64,000 nucleotides of DNA from Apostichopus japonicus (GCF_037975245.1 NC_092574.1:27636713-27700712); one strand, 5' to 3'; counted from the first letter of the stretch, positions 12,101 to 27,100 are shown. Numbers and translations are program-made. Notes: a model not told the origin generated them from the sequence alone.

Positions 12101-15100
12101 TCTTTGCCTATACATAGGCCCATGACATAGCGGATAAGATTATGGTTTAATTGGAAGCAAGTGTGTTATGAAAGCACTGCATCAAATATGCAGAAGTTTT
12201 TATAGCAAATATTACTTTCCTCTCAGAATGAACATCTGACCCCAGAGTCTGGTAACCACAGCAACAGATCAAGTGCATCTCTGTCAGATCAGGGGAGCTC
12301 AGGAAACCTGAATGATCACAGGGAAGGCCAAATGAGGCAGGGTAAGTTGAGTCCCACTTGAAGCTTGCTTTTAGTGTTGATGCTTGCCTATTTATGCAGG
12401 AGTTATGTAAAACATAGGGCAACTGTTTGTCTCTGGTGGTGGTTTGCTACAAAGCTATGAATGATACACGCAGGGAAGCTTGTGTAGAGTTTGATGGTGC
12501 TAATATGACTGTAGCCTGAAGCTGACAGGTATTTTCAGTTGCAATTTTCTGTGGTCCCTAAAGGTGAAGGTGAATGAGAGGTAGAGAGATTCAGCCAAAC
12601 GTTTGATGGATCGTAAGCATGCATGGATTGTTACCTGATGTCAAGAGGAAAGTATCTAACTTAACCTTTAATAATGTGAGGCCTTGCAAAAAAAAGAGAA
12701 AAAGAAACTAACCATGATAATTCAAAGGAGGGAAGGTCATTGTCAAATATGTTTACAAAATCAAGGAAATATATGTATATAATACAAACTCATTATAGGA
12801 CATGCATGAGCTGTCCAGAAAACCCTGGAATTCAAAAGAAAAGAGATGTCAAGAGGAAAAGATGGGGATGATGTGGTATTCAGTAATGTTCATGCAATGC
12901 CATAATTGACAGAGCTTCAAATGCACACTGCCTGCATAGAAGCCACCTACACAAGCCCCCCCCCCCCCCTTCATGTTTTACTGCAATGGTCAATATTGTT
13001 CTAAAAATGTTTCTCTGACATTTCCTCCATAACAAGCATTGAGCAGCTGCTGTGTAACAGCTCCCTCCCTGCATTAGGGGCACTGTTACCTTGCAACAGC
13101 TCCTTGAATCCTTGGTTGTAGTGGATCTTTTATTATTAGCCCTGGTGATCTGGTACTAATTTGGTTGACAATTGTTATTGCAAAAGCAAATTTCACTGCT
13201 TCATATATATTTTATGGCAAACATGGAACCCATGATAACAAAAAAATGAAAGCTTCATGAACTTCTAAGTTTGCGGAGCCACCACACAAAAGACTATTTG
13301 TGGACATTTGAGGTCTGTAGACTTCAAACAATGGGAACCTTCTAAACCCAGTAACTTGAAGTGAATAGCTTGAACTTCCTTCATTCTTGAGAGTTAGATC
13401 CACATTAGTGATTAAACAAGAAGGCCTTTGTTTTAATGTAAGGTGAAAGGTCATTTAAGCTCAGTAGAAGTTCAAATATGAACATTTTGGAAATACAAAT
13501 TAGTACCATAAAGCAAGAAATAACTTGATTATTGATAGGTAGGTAAACATCAATGCAAGATCCCACAGATGGCTATAATGGTAAACAATTTTGAAGACTG
13601 CTTATCTATCCAGTACTGTGTTACTGTTGACTGTTCTCATCTAACACGATGCAATGAATCAGTATTAAAGCCAGTGCATGGCTTTCTGGGTCCATTTAAA
13701 AGTGTGTAAAGTAATAGGAAATGAAATTGTGTTCAGTTTGTAAAGAAACTTTGAAAGTTAGAATTTGGTTTAAAATGTTTTCAGAACTCCTCTTCCCTTT
13801 CCCTCCCCATTCCCTCGGGCCTTTCATCTTTTGCCGCAGTGGGTTCTTTTTTGTGTGGATGTGAGAAACCACTAGATTTTGCTAGTTTGATAAGCTGAAA
13901 GATAAAGTTAATTTGTTGACTCTCACTGTTAAGGAGTAAGCCAGAAATGATAACACTCATATATGATGCTACATGTGTGCTACTATGTAGTTGCTATGGG
14001 GGAGGATGCAGGAAGCATTTAGACAAAGCATTCTAACTGCATACCAAATCAGTTACTGTTTCTGTTGCAAGTTGTTGACTTGGGGCAATCAATTAGTAAA
14101 TAGCAACTTCAGAGGCCAAAAGATCGATCATTTGCAGGCTTGGAAAGAATGGTGTCACAATTAGCCAGAAGTAAAACAATAAAGTCAAGATGGCTAGCAT
14201 ATAAGGTAGACCTGTGTAGAAATATTAAGTGCCGTGCAAGTTAAATGTCTAACAATGCAAATTTAGTGCTGTGTAATTTGCATAGAAGCCTAGGTGTAAG
14301 GATCGAAGGTGTAGATTTGTGCCAAGCAAAACCTGTTTAATTAACCATAGCTTTATTTTTGTGTATGTTATAACTCAAAGCATCTGTGTTTAACTAGCTG
14401 TATTGTTGTGCCAGTTAAACTCAGAGCCTCTGTGTCTAACAAGGTGTAGTATCGTGTCAGCTTTAACTCAAAACCTCTGTGCCTAACATGCTGCAGTGTT
14501 GTGTCAGTTTTAACTCAAACCTCTGTGTCTAACATGCTGTATTGTTGTGCCAGTTAAAACTCAAAACCTCTGTGTCTAACAAGGTGTAGTATCCTGTCAG
14601 TTTTAACTCAAAACCTCTGTGCCTAACATGCTGCAGTGTTGTGTCAGTTATAACTCAAACCTCTGTGTCTAACATGCTGTAGTGTTGTGTCAGTTATAAC
14701 TCAAACCTCTGTGTCTAACATGCTGTAGTGTTATGTTAGTTTTAACTCAATAACTGTGTCGAACATGTTGTAGTGTTGAATCAGTTTTAACTCAAAGCCT
14801 CTGTGTCTAACATGCTGTAGTGTTGTGTCAGTTATAACTCAAACCTCTGTGTCTAACATGCTGTAGTGTTATGTTAGTTCTAACTCAGTAACTGTGTCGA
14901 ACATGTTGTAGTGTTGAATCAGTTTTAACTCAAAACCTCTGTGCCTAACATGCTGTAGTTAATTGTGTCACAGAACTTTACAACTCAAAGCGTCTGTCTC
15001 TAACATGCTGCAGTGTTGTGTCAGTTATAACTCAAACCTCTGTGTCTAACATGCTGCAGTGTTGTGTCAGTTATAACTCAAACCTCTGTGTCTAACATGT

Positions 15101-18100
15101 TGTAGTGTTGTGTCACCGTTATAACTCGGAAGCCTCTTTGTCTAACATGCTGCAGTGTTATGTCATAGTTACAACTCAAAGCCTCTGTGTCTAACTAGCT
15201 GTAGTGTTGTGTCAGATATAACCCGGAAAGCCTCTGTATAAAAAGCTGTAGTGTGTCTCAGATTTAATTCAAAGTGTTATCACTATTTCAGAATTAATAC
15301 TGCATGGTCAGTGGTACAGTGTAATCGGTTGTTGATTGTAGGTTAGAGTTCTTTACTGTATCTCTACTCTTCTGAAGCAGATTCTAATGTATCATCACAT
15401 AAACAAAACAATATTAAGAGCAACAGGCCAAAACAGTATTTGCAGTGTTGTCAGAAAATACAATCTGACAAATGTGAAAATTGTGGTGTTACAAAATCAC
15501 ATACTGTAACAATGAATTAAGTTGATAAGAAAAGTGATTTCTTACACATTCGTTGTCATCATGTACTAGCAGGCATATATGCATTCTCAATATTATCTCA
15601 TTAATTGTTTCAGGGCATTGAACTTTCAGTGATACACTTAAGATTTGTTAGTTCACAAAATTTTGGCATTTTGCCCATTGTCTCATTTATTACTCAGTTT
15701 TACTATATAAGATGAGTCTTTAAATATTGCAAAAAGAGAAGGAACCCCAGTAGAATGGCTTTGGTTGTCAACAATAATATCTGAGCTTCTGAAGTCTGCA
15801 ATTCAAACTGTAAATTAATTGAAATTGTTGTAATGTAAGCTAACAAGCTCAGAAAATCTACTGCTCTATTATCATATTAATGAGGGATAAGTAGAAGTTG
15901 TTATGATTTATTTCTTGAAAAGGATCTAGAAACTTCAATTAGTCTGTCTCCATCTGAACAGTCTACATTCTGTTAAGAGATTATATGTTAAGTCAACAAA
16001 ACTGAGACAGTCACGGCACTGTGCAGACAAAATTGCTGCAAGCTAGCGCTCCCTTCATCCGTCAGTTCTCAGCTAAAGTGACTGAAAACAGACCCCTTCC
16101 ACATGTTGATTACAGAGACCTTGTTAAATTCTGAAGAAGGGAAAGTGAGAAATACAAAAAGGAGAAAAAAAAGAAGAAAAAAGGAAGAAACTGATAGCAA
16201 AGTATTTATAGAATTGACATACAACCATGCAAGAGAATAGCCAGAAAAGTCAATTGGTTTATTTCCTAATTAACCAATATTCCAGGATAGTTATTTCTAC
16301 AAATGCTGTATTCAAAAGAAGGAAAGATTTTAAGTTTATGTCTATCTCAGTTGTATTGGACAGATATTCCTTTACATGTAAATTTTAAACTGAGTTTTAA
16401 GTTAATGTCTGTTGTTGTGTGGCATTGGACAGACATTTGTTTTACATCTATTTTTGCAACTTTGGTGTGAAGTTTCATAATTAGGTTTTGCATGATTTTA
16501 AATGTCTAATAAGTAAGTGTTTTGTTTTATATGCTGAATATGAAAGAAACCAGACTCATTTTATGCAATATATACTGAATGTTTAAACAGTTGCATGTTA
16601 ATACTGTATTAGCAGTATTTTAGCCCAAGATTTCATATAAAAATATGAAGTAAGTCGTTGGTTTCAAAAGAATTCCTGTGACTAATTTCAATGACCTTTA
16701 AACAGAGCCCATACAGATGTCCACACTGCCATCTTTGCCAGTCATACCAGAGGGTCATCATCACCACCATGGTGCGCACTCCTGCTCGAGCTTGTACCCA
16801 TCAGGAACCATGGCAAGCACAGCCAGTGGGTACCTCCGAGTCGATGGTAGTGTGGCTTCCTGCAGGAGTCCAATATATGAAACAGTTTCATCAAATGAAG
16901 GTGAGCAGGAAACTATGTTTGGCAGCGGGACGCCGCGCAGGGTTTTAGGAAATTCTAACGCCAATGGTTCCAATAGTGGTGGTAAGTCAGAGTATTGCCT
17001 TAAGTATGCACCATGTGTGGAACCATCACTAACCTCATCAGTGCGATTAACTCCTATGCTTATCTCATCATCAGCATGGTATGCAAATCACCAGCAGCTT
17101 AGCATATGCTGTAAGTATATTTGCTTCCAACCTCTTAAACCAGTAATGCAGCTATTAAAAAAAAAACAGATTAGCAAGGTGAATGTGGTAATTTCATTCC
17201 ATTGCTGACTGACATCACTGGACAGAATGATTTTGTTGAGAAGGTAGGTGGTACAGGCATAGGGATGGCAGGAAGAGGGAGGGCTGGCAAAGTTAACCAA
17301 ATCTTGTCTAAGATGCTATAAGGTGCTGTGATAATTGTTAGTCAGCAGCAGGTCCATTCCACCTTGCTCATGCATTCACAGAGTCTTTCTTAGGGATGAT
17401 TTGTAGATAAATAACACAGAAACCAGCAGTCATACATCAGGTAGTCTGGATTAGTATGTGGCAGTTCTATGGGACCTATGCATGTTAGCATTACCCATAT
17501 CATTATAAAAACAGGGTGATAGTTCTCTGACAGGTAACACTTTTTTTGCAGTTAGTTTCACTCATAATCTAGGCCTAGGGAATAGGTCTTAATTTCTATT
17601 TATCAAGGCTCAAAAAATCTTATGTTCAGAATGCCCGGGGCTCCTGATTACTGTACTCAGGCTACCAAATTTCCTGGCCGAAGCCTGTCTGGCTACCAAC
17701 ATTCAAAGTTGCCTTCGCTGCACGTTCAAGTATGTTTCACTAGTCTAGCTCTTTTTAACAAGTGGACACTAGTAAAACTGAACATAGCCCGCTGAAACCT
17801 TTCTTGTGCTTGCAAAAGTTCTTAGTGATAATCTAAGGAACTTTGTACACATCAATCAAGGAAATGTACATTGTTAGCTCCTATAGCTGGCTATCACAAA
17901 TCATTTCCTTAACCAACCCATGAAAATCACAGCAATAGCTAGTTTCTTTTTTCTAAAGCATTATAAACCTTATACCTTACCACAGATTTTATTTCATTTC
18001 ATTTATTTCCATTTCCTCACAATGTTTATATAATAATAAGACGGTGAAGACAATACCATGCAAAGAAAATATTAAGTAATAAATCAAATAAAAGAAAAAT

Positions 18101-21100
18101 AATGGAAATTACGGAGAGAAAATGGTGGAAGGGCTTGGAAGCCGTAGCTTGTTCAAGAAGCCCACCAAAAATAAAGATAACAAGTATAAAGGATATGGGC
18201 ATGATAATAAAGCCCCTTACCAAGAAGTATGATTAACTTGGCCAGGTACCCCTAGCATTTTGTGTTATACCTTACCACAGATCTAAAGTATCATTAACTT
18301 GGCCAGGTACCCCTAGCATTTTGTGTTATACCTTACCACAGATCTAAAGTATTATTAACTTGGCCAGGTACCCCTAGCATTTTGTGTTATACCTAACCAA
18401 AGATCTAAAGTATTATTAACTTGGCCAGATACCCCTAGCATTTTGTGTCATACCTAACCACAGATCTAAAGTATTATTAACTTGGCCAGGTACCCCTAGC
18501 CTAGCCTAGTTATACCTTACCACAGATCTAAAGTATTATTAACTTGGCCAGGTACCCCTAGCATTTTGTGTTATACCTTACCACAGATCTAAAGTATTAT
18601 TAACTTGGCCAGGTACCCCTAGCATTTTGTGTTATACCTTACCACAGATGTAAAGTATTATTAACTTGGCCAGGTACACCTAGCATTTTGTGTTATACCT
18701 TACCACAGATGTAAAGTATTATTAACTTGGCCAGATACCCCTAGCATTTTGTGTTATACCTTACCACAGATCTAAAGTATTATTAACTTGGCCAGGTACT
18801 CCTAGCATTTTGTGTTATACCTAACCACAGATCTAAAGTATTATTAACTTGGCCAGGTACCCCTAGCTTTTGTGTCATACCTAACCACAGATCTAAAGTA
18901 TTATTAACTTGGCCAGGTACCCCTAGCATTTTGTGTCATACCTTACCACAGATCTAAAGTATTATTAACTTGGCCAGGTACCCCTAGCATTTTGTGTCAT
19001 ACCTTACCACAGATCTAAAGTATTATTAACTTGGCCAGGTACCCCTAGCATTTTGTGTTATACCTTACCACAGATCTAAAGTATTATTAACTTGGCCAGG
19101 TACCCCTAGCATTTTGTGTCATACCTAACCACAGATCTAAAGTATTATTAACTTGGCCAGGTACCCCTAGCATTTTGTGTCATACCTTACCACAGATCTA
19201 AAAGTGTCATCATCCTATCAAGTAGTGATGGGAATGGTCCAAATATTTGCCCCTGGGTACACATTTGCTTATTTTGGTAGGTTACCCTGTTACAAGTTCA
19301 TTATGCATTCAAGCTAATACCGAACTAAACTAAGGGCATACAAGAGCTAACTGTTACTATGTGTAGGTCTTGCTGGCCTCCAGTTATGTATAGTAACACT
19401 GTAAACAACTGTTCATATTGCCTGTGAACTGATTTGTACTGTAATGCCACACTTGTTTTTATAGTAATATTGATACTATTTGTATGCTAAACCTTTGTTA
19501 TAATGGACCAATCACATGTTGCTTGATTCTTTCAATGTGGAAAGGTTCTGTGCAATCTTCATGTGGACCATTCCACTGAATTTGTTTTGTCACAGTGAAA
19601 ATGTGCAATGTCTTTGGGTGGGAATATTAACAAATATTCACCAAATTTTACAGGTATGTTAAAGTTAAAGGGCCTGACGTTTGGATCCTAGTCTGATCTT
19701 CAAAGGCTAACTGAAGCAAACACAAACTAAGAACACATTAAGAGACATAAATGGACAGACACTTAAATAGGACAAATTGTGAGCAATTAATAGAGCAAAA
19801 TTTAGACCAACATATGAGAGGTAAGATCAAAGGGCAGAGAGATGAGAGGGCTATAGATGTGTTAAATCTAACTCTTAAGCACAACTGAAAATGGAGAACA
19901 ATGTCAGTGACTTTTACCGAATTCCAGACTGGGCAATAGTGCATTGGAACCAGTCCCCCCCCCCCCAGGTCAGTGGTACCTATTACCATCACCAATACAA
20001 ATCTTGAAAGGTTATTTCGTTAAAGATACGTAGGTCTGCTCTACCAGACAACAATCCATCCCTCCACCCCTGTTTACCTTTTGCGTCTGCTCTACCAGAC
20101 AACCAATCCATCCCTCCACCCCTGTTTACCTTTTGCATCTGCTCTACAAGACAACCAATCCATCCCTCCACCCCTGTTTACCATTTTTGTCTGCTCTACC
20201 AGACAACCAATCCATCCCTCCACCCCTGTTCACCTTTTGCATCTGCTCTACCAGACAACCAATCCATCCCTCCACCCCTGTTCACCTTTTGCATCTGCTC
20301 TACCAGACAACCAATTCATCCCTCCACCCCTGTTTACCTTTTGTGTCTGCTCTACCAAACATCCAATCCATCCCTCCACCCCTGTTAACCTTTTGCATCT
20401 GCTCTACCAAACATCCAATCCATCCCTCCACCCCTGTTAACCTTTTGCATCTGCACTACTAGACAACCAATCCATCCCTCCAGCCCTGTTCACCTTTTGC
20501 ATCTGCTCTACCAGACAACCAATCCATCCCTCCACCCTGTTTACCTTTTGTGTCTGCTCTACCAGACAACCAATCCATCCCTCCACCCCTGTTAACCTTT
20601 TGCATCTGCTCTACCAGACAACCAATCCATCCCTCCACCCCTGTTTACCTTTTGCATCTGCTCTACCAGACCACCAATCCTTCCCTCCACCCCTGTTCAC
20701 CTTTTGCATCTGCTCTACCAGACAACCAATCCTTCCCTCCACCCCTGTTCACCTTTTGCATCTGCTCTACCAGACAACCAATCCATCCCTCCACCCCTGT
20801 TTACCTTTAGTGTCTGCTCTACCAGACAACCAATCCATCCCTCCACCCTGTTCACCTTTTGCATCTGCTCTACCAGACAACCAATCCATCCCTCCACCCC
20901 TGTTTACCTTTTGTGTCTGCTCTACCAGACAAATAATCCATCCCTCCACCCCTGTTTACCATTTGTGTTTTTGCTCTACCAGACAACCAATCCATCCCTC
21001 CACCCCTGTTAACCTTTGCTTTGCCTCCGTCTTTATCTTTATCATCTGAATTATTCCTTCATCAACAGAAACTATAGAATTCTGCCAGGCTGATTATCCC

Positions 21101-24100
21101 ATCCTGTACATTTTCTGTTATGTTCTCTTGATTATCTCAGAGTACTTTTATGTTTGGAAGATTTTCTGTTAATAACCGGTCCTTTTAGTGTGCTTACTGC
21201 ATTAATGGAATCAGTTGTAAGGACCTATAAGAAAGATGGTTATCCATATCTCTTTTAATGGAAAGGATTACAATTTCTATTTTTGCACAGGAAGCAGTGG
21301 CTGCAGCAGTTGTGCCCAGCTTCGCAGTCTTGGGCTTGGTGGTGCAGCTGGAGGCTTGTCTACCTACAAACATTCAAGGAGTTACAACCTGCCAGACAAT
21401 GCAACACTAGCTACAAACAGAGCTTTAAATTCTATGGATAATTTGCAAATGCATGACAGGTACAATATGTCTTTCCATAGCATGTACAGTTATATGCTTG
21501 TATTTTGTAGGTCTTGATTCTTGACTAACTGTTTAATGTACTGATGTTCTGACGTACTCAGGAGTTAATATCCTCATCTACTCTTGTCCTAATGTACTCA
21601 TGTTCTCATGTATTGATCTTCTAGTGTAATGTATGCATCTACTGATGTACTAGTTTTTAAAATGTACTAAAATTCTAATGTTATAAAGTCCTCATGTGGG
21701 GTAACTAATAATGTATGTAAGAAATAAAGAGTAGATGTAAGAGATTACTAGTAGTGTTCCCATCCAGTACTGTGTCCCCGGTCTGCATTGCTGTTGCTTT
21801 GTTAAGAGTAGATGTAAGAGATTAATAGTTAGTCTTCCCATCCAGTACTGTGCCCCAGTCTGCATTGCTGTTAATACTTTGTTAAGAGTAGATGCAATAG
21901 TAGTGTTCCCATCCAGTACTGTGCCCCGGTCTGCATTGTTGTTAATACTTTGTTAAGAGTAGATGCAATAGTAGTGTTCCCATCCAGTACTGTGTCCCTG
22001 GTCTGCATTGTTGTTAATACTTTGTTAAGAGTAGATGCAATAGTAGTGTTCCCATCCAGTACTGTGTCCCTGGTCTGCATTGTTGTTAATACTTTGTTAA
22101 GAGTAGATGCAATAGTAGTGTTCCCATCCAGTACTGTGTCCCTGGTCTGCATTGTTGTTAATACTTTGTTAAGAGTAGATGCAATAGTAGTGTTCCCATC
22201 CAGTACTGTGTCCCTGGTCTGCATTGTTGTTAATACTTTGTTAAGAGTAGATGCAATAGTAGTGTTCCCATCCAGTACTGTGTCCCCGGTCTGCATTGCT
22301 GTTAATACTTTGTTAAGAGTAGATGCAATAGTAGTGTTCCCATCCAGTACTGTGTCCCCGGTCTGCATTGCTGTTAATAGTCTGTTAAGAGTAGATGCAA
22401 TAGTAGTGTTCCCATCCAGTACTGTGTCCCCGGTCTGCATTGTTGTTAATACTCTCTGTTAAGAGTAGATGCAATAGTAGTGTTCCCATCCAGTACTGTG
22501 TCCCCGGTCTGCATTGCTGTTAATACTCTGTTAAGAGTAGATGCAATAGTAGTGTTCCCATCCAGTACTGTGTCCCCGGTCTGCATTGCTGTTAATACTC
22601 TCTGTTAAGAGTAGATGCAATAGTAGTGTTCCCATCCAGTACTGTGTCCCCGGTCTGCATTGCTGTTAATACTTTGTTAAGAGTAGATGCAATAGTAGTG
22701 TTCCCATCCAGTACTGTGTCCCCGGTCTGCATTGCTGTTAATACTTTGTTAAGAGTAGATGCAATAGTAGTGTTCCCATCCAGTACTGTGTCCCCGGTCT
22801 GCATTGTTGTTAATACTCTCTGTTAAGAGTAGATGCAATAGTAGTGTTCCCATCCAGTACTGTGTCCCCGGTCTGCATTGCTGTTAATACTCTGTTAAGA
22901 GTAGATGCAGTAGTAGTGTTCCCATCCAGTACTGTGTCCCCGGTCTGCATTGCTGTTAATACTCTGTTAAGAGTAGATGCAATAGTAGTGTTCCCATCCA
23001 GTACTGTGTCCCCGGTCTGCATTGCTGTTAATACTCTGTAAAGAGTAGATGCAATAGTAGTGTTCCCATCCAGTACTGTGTCCCCGGTCTGCATTGTTGT
23101 TAATACTCTGTTAAGAGTAGATGCAATAGTAGTCTTCCCATCCAGTACTGTGTCCCCGGTCTGCATTGCTGTTAATACTTTGTTAAGAGTAGATGCAATA
23201 GTAGTCTTCCCATCCAGTACTGTGTCCCCGGTCTGCATTGCTGTTAATACTTTGTTAAGAGTAGATGTAAGAGATTAATAGTTAGTGTTCCCATCCAGTA
23301 CTGTGTCCTGGTCTGCATTGCTGTTAATACTTTGTTAAGAGTAGATGTAAGAGATTAATAGTTAGTGTTCCCATCCAGTACTGTGTCCCGGTCTGCATTG
23401 CTGTTGCTTTGTGCCAAAGTTACCATCTGGTTCCATATATTTTCTTGATATTTTGTATTATGTTGAAAGTCTCTTTCACAATGTCAATGTTTCTGGAACT
23501 GCATGTAGGCCTAATCAATGAGCCCTACGAGGTATGAAGAGGCAGCTTTGTCTTCATGTCTCTATAAACTTTTGTAAAGAAAGGTGTGAATATGTGATGC
23601 TTACAATTGTTTTATTGGAATGTGCCTATACACTCTACCACCTATAAACTGAACTATGTAGTGTGTGCCAGTTACAATTAGTGTATGTAACTATTAGTGT
23701 ACAAATGTAACTGTAAGAATATTTAGGAAAGTAGCAGTTTGTGTTAACAAGTAACAAATAGTGTATGTAAGAAGTAAATAGGGTATGTAAAAAAAAGTTG
23801 AGTGTACATTAAATATTGGATGTGAAGCTAGGGTATGTAAAAAAAAGTTGAGTGTACATTAAATGATGGATGTGAAGCGTAGTGAAAATCTTTGATATTA
23901 ATGATTTTTCCAGAATGCAGGATGGGTGTCCTTCATCCCCTACAGCAGTACCAGTATTCATGTGCAATGACAAAGACCGAGGCACTACCCATACACAGGT
24001 GGTGTATCCACACATCCACCAGTCCAAAGATGACCTTAAAGACAGACCATCCTGGAGATGTCTAGCTGTGGGCTTCCTTGTGTTTGCTCTGCTTCTCTTT

Positions 24101-27100
24101 GGTGTTATAGCATTCCTGACAGGTGAACAAAGAACAAACCATCAAAGTAAACAAGGAGGATAAACTGTAACATTATTAATAGTGATGTTTTGTTACACAC
24201 TTATAAAAGTAACTTAAGGATAACTACATGATGCCTTTGGTACCATTTGACATTAAACATTTAATGATGATAATCCTGTTCTATTCTAAACAATTTTTCA
24301 ATATTTGTAGTGGAACACACATTAACTTTGTGCAAAATTCTTTGTGGTATCTAGTGTCATGATACTAATAATTAGCATGCATTCAACAATCAGGAAACAA
24401 GCTCAAGGTGATGACACATGATAAACTGTCCAAGTTTGATACAAATTAATTGTTCCAAAGTTTTCCACCTGTTCAAAAAAGTTTCAGTCCACAAAAGTCT
24501 TGCTTCCTAGAAAGGAAGGGTGTGGTTCCAAACTTACAAACCTACAAAACCTTACAAGTGGGGCATGACATGAAGGCATGGGTTTTGGCTGATTCAATAA
24601 GTCATTTGAAATAATCAAGTGGTGGAAAAAGATTTTTTCCCCCTACTTGTTTGAGTTGTGCTTTGTGGTTGCTTCGACTATCAATTTCATCTTCATCTGG
24701 GAACTAGGTTTAGAATTGATAAACTGAGGCTTAAATTGGTTGATGTGTTGGTCCAAGAATTTAAACGCCACATAATGGTGGCATGTGGTACAACCAGCAA
24801 CTCCAGTTGAGTGAGAGTCATTCCTAGGTGTGAGACTGCCATCTTGGTGGCCATTTCTCAATTACAATAGTGTGTCTTCACCCTATTGACTATGTACTTC
24901 AAAGAAAGACCTAAAGGGCAAGAGAACACTATTTGCTTATATTTACTTGCATAGATTCCAACATATACAGTGTTTCTTCTGTATTTAAAGATTACTATTA
25001 ACTCATTTGCAAAATATGTACAATTCCTGTCACAAATATGTAAAATGTTTGACAAGACAAAGGCTTCCTGTATAACTTACCTGAACTGCAATATTGATGT
25101 GTGTGTGGTATGCATGTGTGTGTGATGCCTTGGCTTGTAAACGCGCTAGCTGTAAAACTATATGCTTGTTCAACAAGTTTAGTCTTTCTTTTTCCTTTTG
25201 GACAGTTCTTGTCATGACCAGAGCACCAGTTTCCATGGAGTCTTTCAACCCTTCCAAATCTTCCAACTCTGAGTCAGACATAGGAGAGCCAGGTGCCCCT
25301 GTTACTGCCCTTGGTGATGGTGAGTGGGTCCACCTTAGTGCAAACAAGATTGGTATTGCTTGAAGTGGAGGTCACAGGTCATTTGAGGTCAACATGATAA
25401 CAACAATAGTGTTAACAACAATGTTTTGTACAAAATCTTTTGTGCATATTTCATAGTAAAATATGTTTATGTTAAATGAGTCACTGAGTCTGTTGGCTTT
25501 CTAGTTTGATAATTACCACCCTTTTTGTCACAGGAAACATATTAAAAGCCTGTCTCAATGTGGTTGTGTTTGACCTTTTCTATCCTAGGCAATAATTAAA
25601 CAGTCATTTTGACTTTTAAATTGTGTAATACTTACTATAGTTACTGCCCTTTAACTGTTAAATATATGAATGACAAAATCCTGGTCCCAGGGAGTACTAT
25701 TTTGGGACTCAGGTGTTAAAACATCAGTGTCTTACACCAATACAAGGTGAAGTCTCCTAAACATGCATGCCTTTAATTTCTTCTTAGATTGATCTCTTAG
25801 TACACTTAACTTGTTTATTTATGCATAATTAATTCTCTTTCTTAAATCTTTTTGATTCCTTTCCTAAGGCAAAAATGAACCTAATGTATCATCTAATTAG
25901 TGCAAAACAAAGGAAACATGGGTCTCTTTATTCTGTGTTACATTTTAGGTATTCACCTTACAACCAGATCACCAAACCTGGCTACCTATGGAATTTCTGG
26001 TCCTTCTGCACCCATTTTCATTGGCCCAGGGACAACAGCCAATAAGACTCTAACGCCTGGGAAATTTTGGTATCTCCATTTTGATTGTAGTGACTTACAA
26101 ATTGTTACATATAACCTTACTGTTAACAAACATTCCAATTTGGTACTCTATGGCAAGCGAGGGAGGCTACCATCTCATAGTCGCTTTGACTTTGTACAAT
26201 CTTACACGCTGAATGGACACAGAAGCAAACGAGACTCTGAAGAGGAGTCACCAGAGCAAAGATTTGTAGAAAGAAGAGATTTACGATCAAGTACGGGTGG
26301 ACATAGAGTATGGACCTTCACTGAGGAATTTGTGGCTGGAGAGTGGTTCTTGGGCATCTTCAATGATGGTGGCAATGATGAAGATATACAAATAGTATCC
26401 ACTGACAATGGTAAGGCACTCATAGAGTGGTGAGATATGTACATATAGTAACCACAAACAATGGTAAGGCACTCATAGAGTGGTGAGATATGTACATATA
26501 GTATCCACTGACAATGGTAAGGCACTCATAGAGTGGTGAGATATGTACAAAAAGTAACCACAAGCAATGGTAAGGCACTCATAGAGTGGTGAGATATGTA
26601 CATATAGTAAACCACAAACAATGGTACGACACTCATAGAGTGGTGAGATATGTACATATAGTAACCACAAACAATGGTAAGGCACTCATAGAGTGGTGAG
26701 ATATGTACATATAGTAACCACAAACAATGGTAAGGCACTCAGAGAGTGGTGAGATATGTACATATAGTAACCACAAACAATGGTAAGGCACTCATAGAGT
26801 GGTGAGATATGTACATATAGTAACCACAAACAATGGTAAGGCACTCATAGAGTGGTGAGATATGTACATATAGTAACCACAAACAATGGTAAGGCACTCA
26901 TAGAGTGGTGAGATATGTACATATAGTAACCACAAACAATGGTAAGGCACTCATAGAGTGGTGAGATATGTACATATAGTAACCACAAACAATGGTACGA
27001 CACTCATAGAGTGGTGAGATATGTACATATAGTAACCACAAACAATGGTAAGGCACTCAGAGAGTGGTGAGATATGTACATATAGTAACCACAAACAATG

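Larger units (their letters stand above)
8709..12226. other. intron 2: three interspersed AGGTCA-type repeats, otherwise unremarkable
   Basis: The repeat copies are listed separately at 9022, 10570 and 11040. A short triplication of ACTGTATAGGCCTACT lies at about 10094-10145. The remainder shows no recognisable coding sequence. The acceptor at the end is TTTCCTCTCAG. Confidence 0.6.

Noticed and set aside
16691-17208. Extended open frame 16717-17208 as a single-exon protein or longer exon 4
   Set aside because: The consensus GTAAGT at 16982 and exact phase agreement with exon 5 favour splicing; the sequence after it has no teneurin similarity.
19223-19576. A complete small hAT-like element between TAGTGATGGGAATGGTCC and GGACCATTCCACTG
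   Set aside because: The ends are loosely inverse, but no 8-bp target duplication flanks them; kept only as a fragment.
20040-21049. Long Pro/His/Ser-rich open frames over the 52-bp array
   Set aside because: They arise from a stop-free tandem repeat, appear in several frames and both strands, and lie in the middle of a teneurin intron without splice context.
21871-23278. Repeat-protein open frames on both strands (up to 189 residues)
   Set aside because: A 72-bp unit without stops explains them fully; neither strand shows a credible start, flanking exon or family match.
14340-23412. CRISPR-like arrays
   Set aside because: The repeats are head-to-tail units with no unique spacers, and the host gene is a metazoan intron-containing gene.
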